Positions 24,083-31,739 of a stretch of 33,385 nucleotides of DNA are shown piece after piece. Location of the stretch: positions 44,946 to 78,330 of the forward strand of contig MHNR01000001.1 of assembly GCA_001819875.1 (NCBI GenBank), in the 5' to 3' direction. Under the pieces are notes generated by a model. That model was not told where the DNA came from. It ran no database searches and worked only from the letters and a program-made list of their open reading frames with translations. The DNA comes from Candidatus Ryanbacteria bacterium RIFCSPHIGHO2_02_FULL_48_12 (GTDB lineage Bacteria > Patescibacteriota > Minisyncoccia > Ryanbacterales > 2-02-FULL-48-12). The stretch's first letter is position 1; each line of letters begins with the position of its first letter. A program made the position numbers and the translations under genes.

Positions 24083-25222
24083 CTATACGCTAAAAATACT
24101 AAACCACAGCTCCCGCACAACACCGGCGAGTAACGCCGCAAGAATAATCCAAAGAACCCAATTTGCCCCTAAGCCATTTTGTATGTTTGATCGCTTGTGA
24201 CGCAACGCCAGCGTCAAAAGGACTATCGTGATACCATCTATGCCGATTGCTACGCCGCCTGCAAGGCCAATCGCACCCAAAAAATCATTCATGCCGAAAT
24301 AATAGAGTATCGGCGGCACCGCCATAACCAAGAGCCAGCTTACAAAATCATCACAGCCATAATAATACCGGTAAATATTGCGCAGATCCGCTCCCATAGA
24401 AATATAGGATCGAAACACAGCACATAATCCGATGAGTGCGCCCAAGAACACCGCACCCGACCCGAGATACGGCAAAAGACCCGAGATAGCATCCTGCGAA
24501 GTCGCCGCGCCAGAAACGCCAGCAACCGTGTAAATAAACAAAAGATAAATCACGAGCGGAATGACCGTCCCGCCAATTACAATCTTACGAAATAGTTTTT
24601 TGTTGTTGTGGCGAAATACGTCCGCCGCGTCCGGGATTGCAGAAGCCCCCGCAAATGCAAAGAGAAAAATACCGTATGGGAAAAACCACGCACTTGGATC
24701 CCCTGATCCTACGCGGGCAATATCTGCATGTGGAAACGCAAGTAAGAATAAGACTCCTACAAATAGGATCAATGCTACACTCAAGACAAAATCAATCTCG
24801 CCTACGCGCATGAGATTGACCGCCACCACCGCCCCCGCACACATAAAAAAGAGTGCGCTCAACGATCCCGCAGATACCGCGCCCCCCAAGATACGCTCAA
24901 GAAATATTCCCCCAAGGATACCGTAGGCAAGCATCGCTCCATAAAAACCGATGACCGCCGAGCCGAGCGAAACCCGCCCAAAAACATTTCCAAGATACAG
25001 ACGCGCGTACCCCGGCAAGCGGTGTTTTTTAGGCGTCGCGAAGATCACCTCACTATAGAGAAGATGGAGCGTAGTCAGCACGCCAAAGGTAAACACCAGA
25101 TGAAATACACTCCACCATAGACCAGCACGCACTACCACATACGGCAGCGCAAACATTCCCGCGCCAACAACTGTCCCTACCAGTAACCCTAGACCGGAGT
25201 AGACTTTGGTATGTGCTCCCAT
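24083..25222 (-). CDS. Amino-acid permease (AAAP/HAAAP-like)
   Basis: A 379-residue protein with about eleven hydrophobic segments. The N-terminal GLGLLVGTVVGAGMFALP matches the first unwound helix of the APC superfamily, specifically tryptophan/tyrosine- or AAAP-type permeases (G-x-x-x-G-x-G-x-x-x-L-P). The segment FLFAFAGASAIPDAADVFRH corresponds to the conserved helix 6 region (F-x-F-x-G-x-x-x-I-P). Substrate specificity cannot be read. It lies 3 nt after mgtC-like and 2 nt before the half-MFS gene, in one operon. Amino-acid uptake suits a reduced, auxotrophic organism. Confidence 0.85.
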   Translation of the reverse strand: MGAHTKVYSGLGLLVGTVVGAGMFALPYVVVRAGLWWSVFHLVFTFGVLTTLHLLYSEVIFATPKKHRLPGYARLYLGNVFGRVSLGSAVIGFYGAMLAYGILGGIFLERILGGAVSAGSLSALFFMCAGAVVAVNLMRVGEIDFVLSVALILFVGVLFLLAFPHADIARVGSGDPSAWFFPYGIFLFAFAGASAIPDAADVFRHNNKKLFRKIVIGGTVIPLVIYLLFIYTVAGVSGAATSQDAISGLLPYLGSGAVFLGALIGLCAVFRSYISMGADLRNIYRYYYGCDDFVSWLLVMAVPPILYYFGMNDFLGAIGLAGGVAIGIDGITIVLLTLALRHKRSNIQNGLGANWVLWIILAALLAGVVRELWFSIFSV

Positions 25223-25225
25223 GGA

Positions 25226-25699
25226 CTATTTTTCGATTTGAATCACCTCCGCAATATCTTCACGCGGGATACCCGCCTCTACTCTCCGTAATACCCACAT
25301 AATGCTAAGCGTGAGTAGTGTAGTAAAAATAGCAACCGTATAAAACTCGAGGCCAACCGCCATACCAATTGCGGAAACCGTCCAAAGTCCTGCCGCAGTG
25401 GTCAAGCCCTGGATTCTATTGTCATGCAAAATAATAAGTCCTCCGGCGATAAACCCAATACCCACCACTACTTGTGCGGCGATACGTGCCGGATCAAAAC
25501 TGTCCCGAAATGCAAACCGTGAAAATCCATCTACCGAAAGTATGGTAAATAGCGCGGCCCCCAGGCACACAAGCGTATAGGTACGGAGCCCGGCCGCTTT
25601 GCGCCGGTGTTCGCGCTCCACTCCCACAAGCATCCCTAGTATCACCGCAAGCAAGAGTTGCGAACATATGCGTATAGTTATGGGGTCGAACTGTAACAT
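25226..25699 (-). CDS. MgtC/SapB family membrane protein
   Basis: A 157-residue protein with about four to five helices. It carries the family signature LGMLVGVEREHRRKAAGLRT (about 18-37), followed by LVCLGAALFTILS, and later VVVGIGFIAGG and GLTTAAGLWTVSAIGMAVG. The C-terminal cytoplasmic ACT-like domain of long MgtC proteins is missing, as in SapB-type members. The family is linked to magnesium homeostasis and acid or intracellular stress, by uncertain mechanism. It starts 6 nt after the SLOG gene. Confidence 0.92.
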   Translation of the reverse strand: MLQFDPITIRICSQLLLAVILGMLVGVEREHRRKAAGLRTYTLVCLGAALFTILSVDGFSRFAFRDSFDPARIAAQVVVGIGFIAGGLIILHDNRIQGLTTAAGLWTVSAIGMAVGLEFYTVAIFTTLLTLSIMWVLRRVEAGIPREDIAEVIQIEK

Positions 25700-25705
25700 A
25701 AAAAA

Positions 25706-26293
25706 TTATTCTTTTTGTATTTTTTCTTCCTCAATCAAAGCTATCAATTTTTCCAAAAGACGTTTTGGGTCTTCATCGTATACAATGCGTGCCTTACGAT
25801 TGGAGGCTTTGACGATATCTTCAATAACATCCGCAGTCCCCCCCGTACCGGAGAGTACCCCAATGGGTTTCCCATCTTCAAATGCAATCGTAAACTCATT
25901 GAGTGTGCCAATACGTCCGCACCCAATCACCACCGCATCTGCAGACCGGGTAAGGAGCAAGTTTCTGCCCGAATAATCAAATCCGGTATAGATAATTATA
26001 TCCATATAGTCTACCGGGAGCTTAAATCGCTCCACATGCTCCCGCTCCGAGGATGCCGGAGAAAGCCCAATAGAAATGCCGTGTTCTTCTTTGGCCCCAA
26101 TGGCAGCCCAAAACGGAAAGCCGGTAGTGGCACCCGTGACCAACACGCAATTGTGCCGAACAATCTCCCGCCCCAACTCTTTTGCTTTATCGAGCGCATC
26201 TGCCGAGCAATGCCCGGTCTCTGCCGCACCCGAGACGCAAATTTTGTATTTGAGATGATAATGTGGCGATTTAGTTTTCGTATCTTCCGGCAT
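25706..26293 (-). CDS. SLOG-superfamily (LOG/TIGR00725-like) nucleotide-binding protein
   Basis: A 195-residue Rossmann-like protein. YKICVSGAAETG near the N-terminus and VLVTGATTGFPFWAAIGAK, then DAVVIGCGRIGTLNEF (about 119-134) correspond to the G-x-G-T-x-x-E phosphate-binding motif of LOG/lysine-decarboxylase-like proteins. Those cleave nucleotide 5'-monophosphates or sense nucleotides. The frame is open to 26410, but ATG 26293 is preferred since the rest overlaps the upstream RNase gene. A TATACT box lies 7 nt before the ATG, in the palindrome GTAGTATACTAC that directly follows the upstream stop. A leaderless internal promoter is possible. Confidence 0.8.
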   Translation of the reverse strand: MPEDTKTKSPHYHLKYKICVSGAAETGHCSADALDKAKELGREIVRHNCVLVTGATTGFPFWAAIGAKEEHGISIGLSPASSEREHVERFKLPVDYMDIIIYTGFDYSGRNLLLTRSADAVVIGCGRIGTLNEFTIAFEDGKPIGVLSGTGGTADVIEDIVKASNRKARIVYDEDPKRLLEKLIALIEEEKIQKE

Positions 26294-26306
26294 AGTATGT
26301 AGTATA

Positions 26307-27674
26307 CTACTCTGCCAAAATAAAACTATCGCCCAGGTGCGGTGCGAGCGCCTCAAGACCGAGATTGTCTTTGATGCGCTGTACCAGATACAGCGCCGCT
26401 TTTGGCTCACCCTGCACTACAAATACTTTTTTGAGTCCTTCACGAGCTCCTGCTACATAATCAAACAACATATCTGAATCCGCATGTGCCGAGTATGAGC
26501 CAATATCATAGGCTTTGGCATGAATAGGTATCCGCTCTCCGTGAATAACCGCCTCGGATGCTCCCTCGAGGATCCTACGCCCCAGCGACCCGGATGCCTG
26601 ATACCCAACAAACAAAATAGCGTTTTTAGAATCCGGTAAATATCGGCGCGCATGATGGAGTATCCTTCCTCCTTGCATCATACCCGCCCCTGCCATGATA
26701 ATTTTTGGTGCTGGAACATCGTTGATTGCCTTGGAATCATCAGTCGACTTGGTGAGTTTGAGCCCGGGAAATTTAAAAAGGTCGTCTCCTGACTGAATGA
26801 GCGCTTGAGCATCTTTATTGAAATACGCACTGTAATTGCGGTATACCGTAGTTGCATTAATGGCAAGGGGTGAGTCGATAAATACCGGTACACGCGGGAT
26901 ACGGCCGTGCTCTACAAGATCATTGAGTTCAAACAAAAGCTCCTGCGTACGCTCCAAGCTAAACGCCGGAATCATAAGTGTACCCCCCGCCTTAATCGTG
27001 TCCTCAATAACCCGCTCTAGTTTAATCTTGCGATCGGCTTTGTCCTCATGGATCCTGTCTCCATACGCCGACTCAATGGTCAGATACTCAATTCCTGTCA
27101 CTTGCTCTTTCGGTGAAAGAATCGGTGTAGGTGAATTACCAAGATCGCCGGTAAACGCGAGACGTACATGTGTACCATTATTATCAGCATCAATATCTAC
27201 GATGGCAGATCCAAGAATATGCCCTGCATCCCGAAGGATCAGCGAAAGATTGCCTATAGTAATCTTTTGCCCATAGGGAACCCCCTGCCACATTGAGGCG
27301 GCTTTTTCTATATCTTCCTCCGAATAAAAAAGTTTTTCCTCATGGTGGCGCGCTTCTTTTTCCATAATACCCAACGAGTCGCGGAGCATAATGTTGGAAA
27401 AATCTTTGGTGGGCGGTGTAGAATAAATAGTCCCTTTAAATCCGTCACGCACCAGCTTGGGTACGCGACCAATATGGTCCATATGTCCGTGCGTTACAAA
27501 CAGGGCATCGATCGAGATGGGGTCAAAAGGAAACTTGTCGACGTTACGCATCTCACAAAACCGCGGGCACTGGAACATCCCGCAATCTATCAAGATACGT
27601 ACTGTGTCTGTTTCCAAAAGATAACATGCCCCCGTAACCTCTTGCGCGCCCCCAAAAAAAGTAAGTTTAACCAT
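26307..27674 (-). CDS. MBL-fold beta-CASP ribonuclease (CPSF/Ysh1-like)
   Basis: A 455-residue metallo-beta-lactamase ribonuclease with the full order of domains. The N-terminus KLTFFGGAQEVTGACYLLE leads into HGHMDH (62-67), the zinc site. A beta-CASP insertion with ERTQELLFELNDL follows. The RMMBL C-terminus has SYSAHAD with later FVVQGEP. This is the YsxC-unrelated, CPSF73-like class of RNA exo/endonucleases widespread in bacteria and archaea. It is not RNase J, which is longer and has a distinct C-terminal domain. The frame extends to 27731, but ATG 27674, 1 nt after the upstream stop, gives the family N-terminus. Confidence 0.93.
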   Translation of the reverse strand: MVKLTFFGGAQEVTGACYLLETDTVRILIDCGMFQCPRFCEMRNVDKFPFDPISIDALFVTHGHMDHIGRVPKLVRDGFKGTIYSTPPTKDFSNIMLRDSLGIMEKEARHHEEKLFYSEEDIEKAASMWQGVPYGQKITIGNLSLILRDAGHILGSAIVDIDADNNGTHVRLAFTGDLGNSPTPILSPKEQVTGIEYLTIESAYGDRIHEDKADRKIKLERVIEDTIKAGGTLMIPAFSLERTQELLFELNDLVEHGRIPRVPVFIDSPLAINATTVYRNYSAYFNKDAQALIQSGDDLFKFPGLKLTKSTDDSKAINDVPAPKIIMAGAGMMQGGRILHHARRYLPDSKNAILFVGYQASGSLGRRILEGASEAVIHGERIPIHAKAYDIGSYSAHADSDMLFDYVAGAREGLKKVFVVQGEPKAALYLVQRIKDNLGLEALAPHLGDSFILAE

Positions 27675-27675
27675 A

Positions 27676-28092
27676 TTAGGCTTTATGTCTAGTATATATG
27701 CGACCCCCCAGATACGCAGCCGCGCCGACAAGATCTGCTAAGAGGTCTCCCATAGTATCTGTAAGACCCAACTGCATACGAAATACAAACCTAGTTGGAA
27801 AAAATAATGCATCTGAGACAAATTCCCCCCACTCCCATACCACGCCTATAATCATGGCGATACCCAGGAGGGAAGAGAAATAGAGCCATCGCGGCATCGA
27901 GACATGTGACTGGGGCGCTACCAACTGGTACCCATACGCAACCACCATAGCGACCCAGAAACCGCCTGATGCATGCATGACAATATCAATCCACCACAGT
28001 TTATGATACCATTGGTAGCTCAACCCGGCGACATGAACCGCCACAATAAGAATGAAAAAAGCGATTATCGCTTTTTTGCTAGGTAATTGCAT
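27676..28092 (-). CDS. YjdF/VanZ-like membrane protein (DUF2238-like)
   Basis: A 138-residue membrane protein with four helices. It carries conserved polar residues: DIVMHASGGF (about 36-45), VVWEWGEFVSD (about 84-94) and GLTDTMGDLLADLVGAA (about 109-125). This D...H, E-x-x-E-x-x-x-D, D-x-x-x-D pattern matches the DUF2238/YjdF and VanZ-like group; the molecular function is unknown. ATG 28092 is chosen over the longer frame (to 28167), which runs into the structured RNA-like element. A 10-bp palindrome that resembles a terminator lies in codons 6-13. The RNase gene follows by 1 nt. Confidence 0.75.
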   Translation of the reverse strand: MQLPSKKAIIAFFILIVAVHVAGLSYQWYHKLWWIDIVMHASGGFWVAMVVAYGYQLVAPQSHVSMPRWLYFSSLLGIAMIIGVVWEWGEFVSDALFFPTRFVFRMQLGLTDTMGDLLADLVGAAAYLGGRIYTRHKA

Positions 28093-28107
28093 GTTATAGA
28101 TTAGCTT

Positions 28108-28231
28108 GGCCCTGCCCGGGCGAACTTTTAGCCCTTCTCTACGTGGGTGCCCGCGGCATATCGCCACAGCGATCTGCTATATAAGGCTCCCAAAATATGT
28201 GGTGTCCTAAAAGTATAACCCGGGCAAGGCC
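28108..28231 (-). ncRNA. Candidate structured RNA element (6S-like shape or leader)
   Basis: Read on the minus strand, GGCCTTGCCCGGG (28231-28219) pairs over 13 positions (one G-U) with CCCGGGCAGGGCC at the other end (28120-28108). After a small internal loop ACTTTTAG pairs with CTAAAAGT. A large asymmetric bubble leads to GGGAGCC/GGCACCC, and an apical AUCGC-UGUG-GCGAU hairpin. TGCTACAAT (28246-28238) is an extended -10 about 7 nt before the first G. Closing stem, bubble and apical hairpin recall 6S RNA, but it is short (about 124 nt) and I cannot confirm homology. The plus strand also has a weaker -10 (TATAGA, 28095-28100) and a T-run after the stem, so orientation is uncertain. On the minus strand it would be the leader of the 28092 gene. 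Confidence 0.5.
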
Positions 28232-28237
28232 GTTTTT

Positions 28238-28246
28238 ATTGTAGCA
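28238..28246 (-). promoter_or_regulatory. Extended -10 upstream of the structured RNA element
   Basis: TGCTACAAT on the minus strand is identical to the smpB extended -10. It ends 6 nt before the GG that opens the 13-bp closing stem. It lies in the gap downstream of ndk. Confidence 0.5.
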
Positions 28247-28270
28247 CTTCCACAGGGATTGCGCCTAGTA

Positions 28271-28771
28271 TTAAAATGTATGCGTCTCGTGCACCGTTTT
28301 GTAGTCGGAAATCTCATCCACATTGAACCAAAGCCATACCTCATGCTCGGCGTCAGTAGCATCGGAGGACGCATGCACTAAATTTTCAATACCTTTGCCT
28401 TCCGCATCCGCATGAGAGAAGCTCATATGCGAAAAATCTCCTCGAATCGTCCCGGGAGACGCCGCTTTTGGCTCAGTAGCTCCGATCATTTTGCGTACGT
28501 TTTCTATAGCATTAACTCCCTGAATCACAAACGCCACTACCGGACCACTCGTGATAAACTCTACCATTTGTTTGCGTACATGCTCTCCACGACGAATTGC
28601 CAAATCTTCCGTATAGTGTTTTTGAGCATGACCAGCATCTACCCAACGCATCTTCATACCAACTATTTTTAATCCCGCATCCTCAAAACGCTGGAGAATC
28701 CGCCCCATAAGACCGCGCTTGACGCCATCTGGCTTGATAATAACCAATGTTTTCTCGATAGTGCTTGTCAT
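28271..28771 (-). CDS. ndk: Nucleoside-diphosphate kinase
   Basis: Transfers the gamma-phosphate of ATP to NDPs through a phosphohistidine. The 166-residue protein begins TLVIIKPDGVKRGLMG, with the usual K-P-D. SPGTIRGDFS and NLVHASSDATDAEHE carry the active-site His (about H133). Compared with the roughly 140-residue classic enzyme there is an insert of about a dozen residues (MSFSHADAEGKGIE) between GTIRGDF and the active-site His loop, and a C-terminal tail. The frame opens at 28789, but MTSTIEK at 28771 fits the family better. It follows the MBL gene by 50 nt on the same strand. Confidence 0.95.
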   Translation of the reverse strand: MTSTIEKTLVIIKPDGVKRGLMGRILQRFEDAGLKIVGMKMRWVDAGHAQKHYTEDLAIRRGEHVRKQMVEFITSGPVVAFVIQGVNAIENVRKMIGATEPKAASPGTIRGDFSHMSFSHADAEGKGIENLVHASSDATDAEHEVWLWFNVDEISDYKTVHETHTF

Positions 28772-28821
28772 ATGCACCCAGACTACCATAGAGAAAAACC
28801 TTTGTGAATACTACTCCCTTA

Positions 28822-29679
28822 CTACTTTCCCCGGAATGTGTAGGTGCCAAAGGCATCAGCAACAAGCACAACCGTCCCCTCCTCATCCGTCCGATGCAAG
28901 GATATGCCAAGTTGCTCGAGACGGACAAGCACGTCCTCGTGCGGATGACCATATCTGTTTTTCTGGCCGCTTGATATAACTGCCGCCTCTGGAGATACTG
29001 CTTTTAAAAAGCTTTCCGCGCTCGAAGTCTTTGACCCATGATGTCCTACTTTTAAAATATCCGTATTTGGCAATACTCCGAAATACAGAAGTTTTCGCTC
29101 TAGATCATCTTCCATGTCTCCCGTAAATAGCACCGACGTTTCACCATACGCTAGCTCTACAACCACCATGCCGTCATGCACGTTTTTACGTGAGGCGCCT
29201 TCGAATGATTCAAGTGGCGCAATCATATCTACCCGCAAATCTCCCCCCGCAATCATGCGCTGGCCGGATACTGCAATAACATGCGGTATATGCTTGTCCC
29301 TGATACGGCGCTCCCACTCCTTGTAGGCACCCGTTGCATATACGGCACCCGAGTCAATCACCATGCCAACCTCATATCGCTCCAGAACCTTCACAAGACC
29401 ATTGACATGATCTGCATGTGGGTGAGTCAAAATAATCGCATCCAGAGAGCGATCATAAAAAGGCATTACCTCCCCCAATCTACGAAGCACCGTATCATCC
29501 GGTCCGCCATCAATCAAAATCTGCGTACCGTCAGGTGATGTAACAAGTGCGCTATCCCCTTGGCCAACATCAAAAAAATATATAGTCAGCACTTCCGGCG
29601 GCGCCGATAAAATGACATACCAAACGGCACTGGCTGAGACCGCGAGAATCGCCAAAATAGCTTTTTGGACTCGAGACAT
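28822..29679 (-). CDS. ComEC-type MBL-fold hydrolase as a separate protein
   Basis: A 285-residue protein with an N-terminal signal anchor (KAILAILAVSASAVWYVIL, about 6-24), which places the catalytic domain outside the membrane. It then has LTIYFFDVGQGDSALV, THPHADHVNG (H86, H88, D90, H91), VLFTGDMEDD and KVGHHGS. These are the hallmarks of the C-terminal metallo-beta-lactamase domain of ComEC/Rec2, thought to degrade the non-transforming DNA strand. The ComEC channel gene in this window (31660-33201) lacks this domain, so the two may be a split pair. A TTGCCA/TAGGAA promoter (18-bp spacer) and AGGA before the ATG are both possible. It is divergent from the gene at 29763. Confidence 0.88.
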   Translation of the reverse strand: MSRVQKAILAILAVSASAVWYVILSAPPEVLTIYFFDVGQGDSALVTSPDGTQILIDGGPDDTVLRRLGEVMPFYDRSLDAIILTHPHADHVNGLVKVLERYEVGMVIDSGAVYATGAYKEWERRIRDKHIPHVIAVSGQRMIAGGDLRVDMIAPLESFEGASRKNVHDGMVVVELAYGETSVLFTGDMEDDLERKLLYFGVLPNTDILKVGHHGSKTSSAESFLKAVSPEAAVISSGQKNRYGHPHEDVLVRLEQLGISLHRTDEEGTVVLVADAFGTYTFRGK

Positions 29680-29747
29680 ATACCATTCCTAGCGCGTAAT
29701 GACACCTTCTGGCAAGCCGCAAGGAAGCTCCAACACATCAAAACGCA

Positions 29748-29756
29748 TGGTATGAT
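29748..29756 (+). promoter_or_regulatory. Extended -10 promoter of the TMTC-like gene (leaderless)
   Basis: TGGTATGAT is a TGn-extended -10 with TATGAT at 29751-29756. Six nucleotides separate it from ATG 29763, so transcription should start on the ATG. No good -35 is present. Confidence 0.65.
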
Positions 29757-29762
29757 ACCAAC

Positions 29763-31739
29763 ATGAAAAAATCCCCGGCTCTATGGTATACATGCATGAT
29801 AATTTTCCTGGTGAGTATAGTGTGTTTGCTTTTTTGGCCAACACATCGATATGAATTTGTCTACGACGATTATCTCTCTATAGAAACAAATACTGCACTT
29901 CGGGAGCCAAATATTCTACAATATACCACTCATCCCGAAACCGCCTGGGCATCTCAAGTAAAAGATGCGGGCGGCATATACCGACCATTTGGCATATGGA
30001 TATCCGCACAAGAGCTGTCACTTCTCGGTATGCACCCCGGACGCTGGCACATAGTAAGCATGGGAGTGCATATACTAAATACCGTACTGTTTTTTTTCTT
30101 CGTCTCCCTACTCGTTCGCAAAGCATCTATGGCATGTATCGCGGCACTGATATTTGCCCTGCATCCTGCCGGAACCGAAGCAATTCTTTGGATCACCCAG
30201 CAAACCACCCTTTGGGCAACCAGCCTTACTCTCGTCGCACTCATACTATTTACAAAATCTCTAGCAGGCAAACAACCCTGGCTCTATATTTCTGGCGCCA
30301 CTATCGCATCGTTTCTTGCAATATGCACAAAAGAACAGGCCATCATTATTCCGCTTCTTGCGGCCGTCATCTCCTGGCAACAACGGCCCACACGTATAGC
30401 ATGGCGCGGGATCATCTCTCTCTCGGTGAGCAGTAGCGTGTATCTCATGCTTCGTATACTGTATCTTGGATCATTCAGCCAAACAGAAACTCCTTGGGGA
30501 GGATCTTACGGAAGTGCAATACTTACCATGATCCGCGGTGTCACCCACTATATTAAAATTAGTCTCCTCCCATACCATCTTACGGTCAACTACGACTCCT
30601 TTGGCACATCGTACGCAATTAGTGATAGCGGGGTTTTAATTTCAGGAACAGCCATCATGGCGATACTCTGGTACATGTGGCGTCTGTGGCGCACGGAGCA
30701 TACTGCAAAGTACGCTCCCCTACAATTACTTGGCATCAGTTGGTTTTTTATCGCCCTTATCCCAGTACACAATGTGTTTAACCCATTGCGCGAAATTATC
30801 AACGAGCGCTTTTTATATATTGCACTCCCTGGTCTGGCGCTTGCAGTTACGGCGGCAGGATATTCGATTTTTGATACATATTTTATGCAAAAGGCACGCG
30901 CCGTACAGCTCGGTTTCATAGGTACTACTTTTCTTATACTCCTATCCCTCGCCTACCAATCACATACGCGCATCAAAGACTGGCAAAACGAAGAGCACCT
31001 TTGGCGCGCCGCTCTGCGTGTCCACCCAAACGACGTGCGAAACCACCACAACCTCGCCGTTGCTCTAGAAAAGCAAAACTCAAGCGATGAAGCCCTGCGT
31101 GAATACCAGATAGCTCTTGATCTTGCTCAAGGCAATAGCATGGAAAAGCGGGAAATCATTACTCTTGGATGGGCATATCTACGCGCACGACAACCGGACA
31201 AAGCTATCAGTACCATCGCACAAATATACCCCAACCTCCCCGACAACGACGAGGCGGCATTTGTATATGGGAATGCCCTCTTGGATAAGCAGGCATACCA
31301 AGAAGCGGCATCGGCATTCATGCTGCTTACGGCGCGCACACCAAAAGACAATGAGTATGTGCTGTATGCGGTACTTGCCGCTACCTTAGCTGGAGATACA
31401 AAAATATATGAACGCGCACTCCTGCTCCGCTCCCCGGCGGAGATGCAGGCGCTGTTTGTACCACTCTCTGAAGCAAGAAAAAAAATACTCGCCGGTCAAA
31501 CAAAAGATGGCATCGCCCTTACAACTCAAGTATTACGAAAATATCCTGCACCATCGCCATTTGTACTTATCTGGCTCGGTGAAGCATTTGAGCACATCAA
31601 AGACCAAGCCTCGGCGGCAACACTTTATAAGATTGCCTACGCCTCTCCATTTACTGCGATTAGCGCGCTCCAAGGACTGCATCGCCTCCAGATACCGCTC
31701 TATACTTCTGCGTCCGCCGGTGACTCACCAGCGCCCTAA
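29763..31739 (+). CDS. TMTC-like GT-C glycosyltransferase with TPR repeats
   Basis: A 658-residue membrane protein. The first helix (about 9-25) is followed by EFVYDDYLSIETN, with D35-D36 in the first extracytoplasmic loop, the catalytic acidic pair of GT-C enzymes. A dense set of about ten helices covers positions 1-400, with YRPFGIW, HPAGTEAILWI and CTKEQAIIIPL recalling TMTC/DUF1736 O-mannosyltransferases. The C-terminal part (about 410-640) consists of TPR-like helical pairs, e.g. NHHNLAVALEKQNSSDEALR. A polyprenyl-phosphate-sugar donor and protein glycosylation are inferred. There is no SD; a -10 lies 6 nt before the ATG. Its 3' end overlaps comEC by 80 bp on the opposite strand. Confidence 0.82.
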   Translation: MKKSPALWYTCMIIFLVSIVCLLFWPTHRYEFVYDDYLSIETNTALREPNILQYTTHPETAWASQVKDAGGIYRPFGIWISAQELSLLGMHPGRWHIVSMGVHILNTVLFFFFVSLLVRKASMACIAALIFALHPAGTEAILWITQQTTLWATSLTLVALILFTKSLAGKQPWLYISGATIASFLAICTKEQAIIIPLLAAVISWQQRPTRIAWRGIISLSVSSSVYLMLRILYLGSFSQTETPWGGSYGSAILTMIRGVTHYIKISLLPYHLTVNYDSFGTSYAISDSGVLISGTAIMAILWYMWRLWRTEHTAKYAPLQLLGISWFFIALIPVHNVFNPLREIINERFLYIALPGLALAVTAAGYSIFDTYFMQKARAVQLGFIGTTFLILLSLAYQSHTRIKDWQNEEHLWRAALRVHPNDVRNHHNLAVALEKQNSSDEALREYQIALDLAQGNSMEKREIITLGWAYLRARQPDKAISTIAQIYPNLPDNDEAAFVYGNALLDKQAYQEAASAFMLLTARTPKDNEYVLYAVLAATLAGDTKIYERALLLRSPAEMQALFVPLSEARKKILAGQTKDGIALTTQVLRKYPAPSPFVLIWLGEAFEHIKDQASAATLYKIAYASPFTAISALQGLHRLQIPLYTSASAGDSPAP

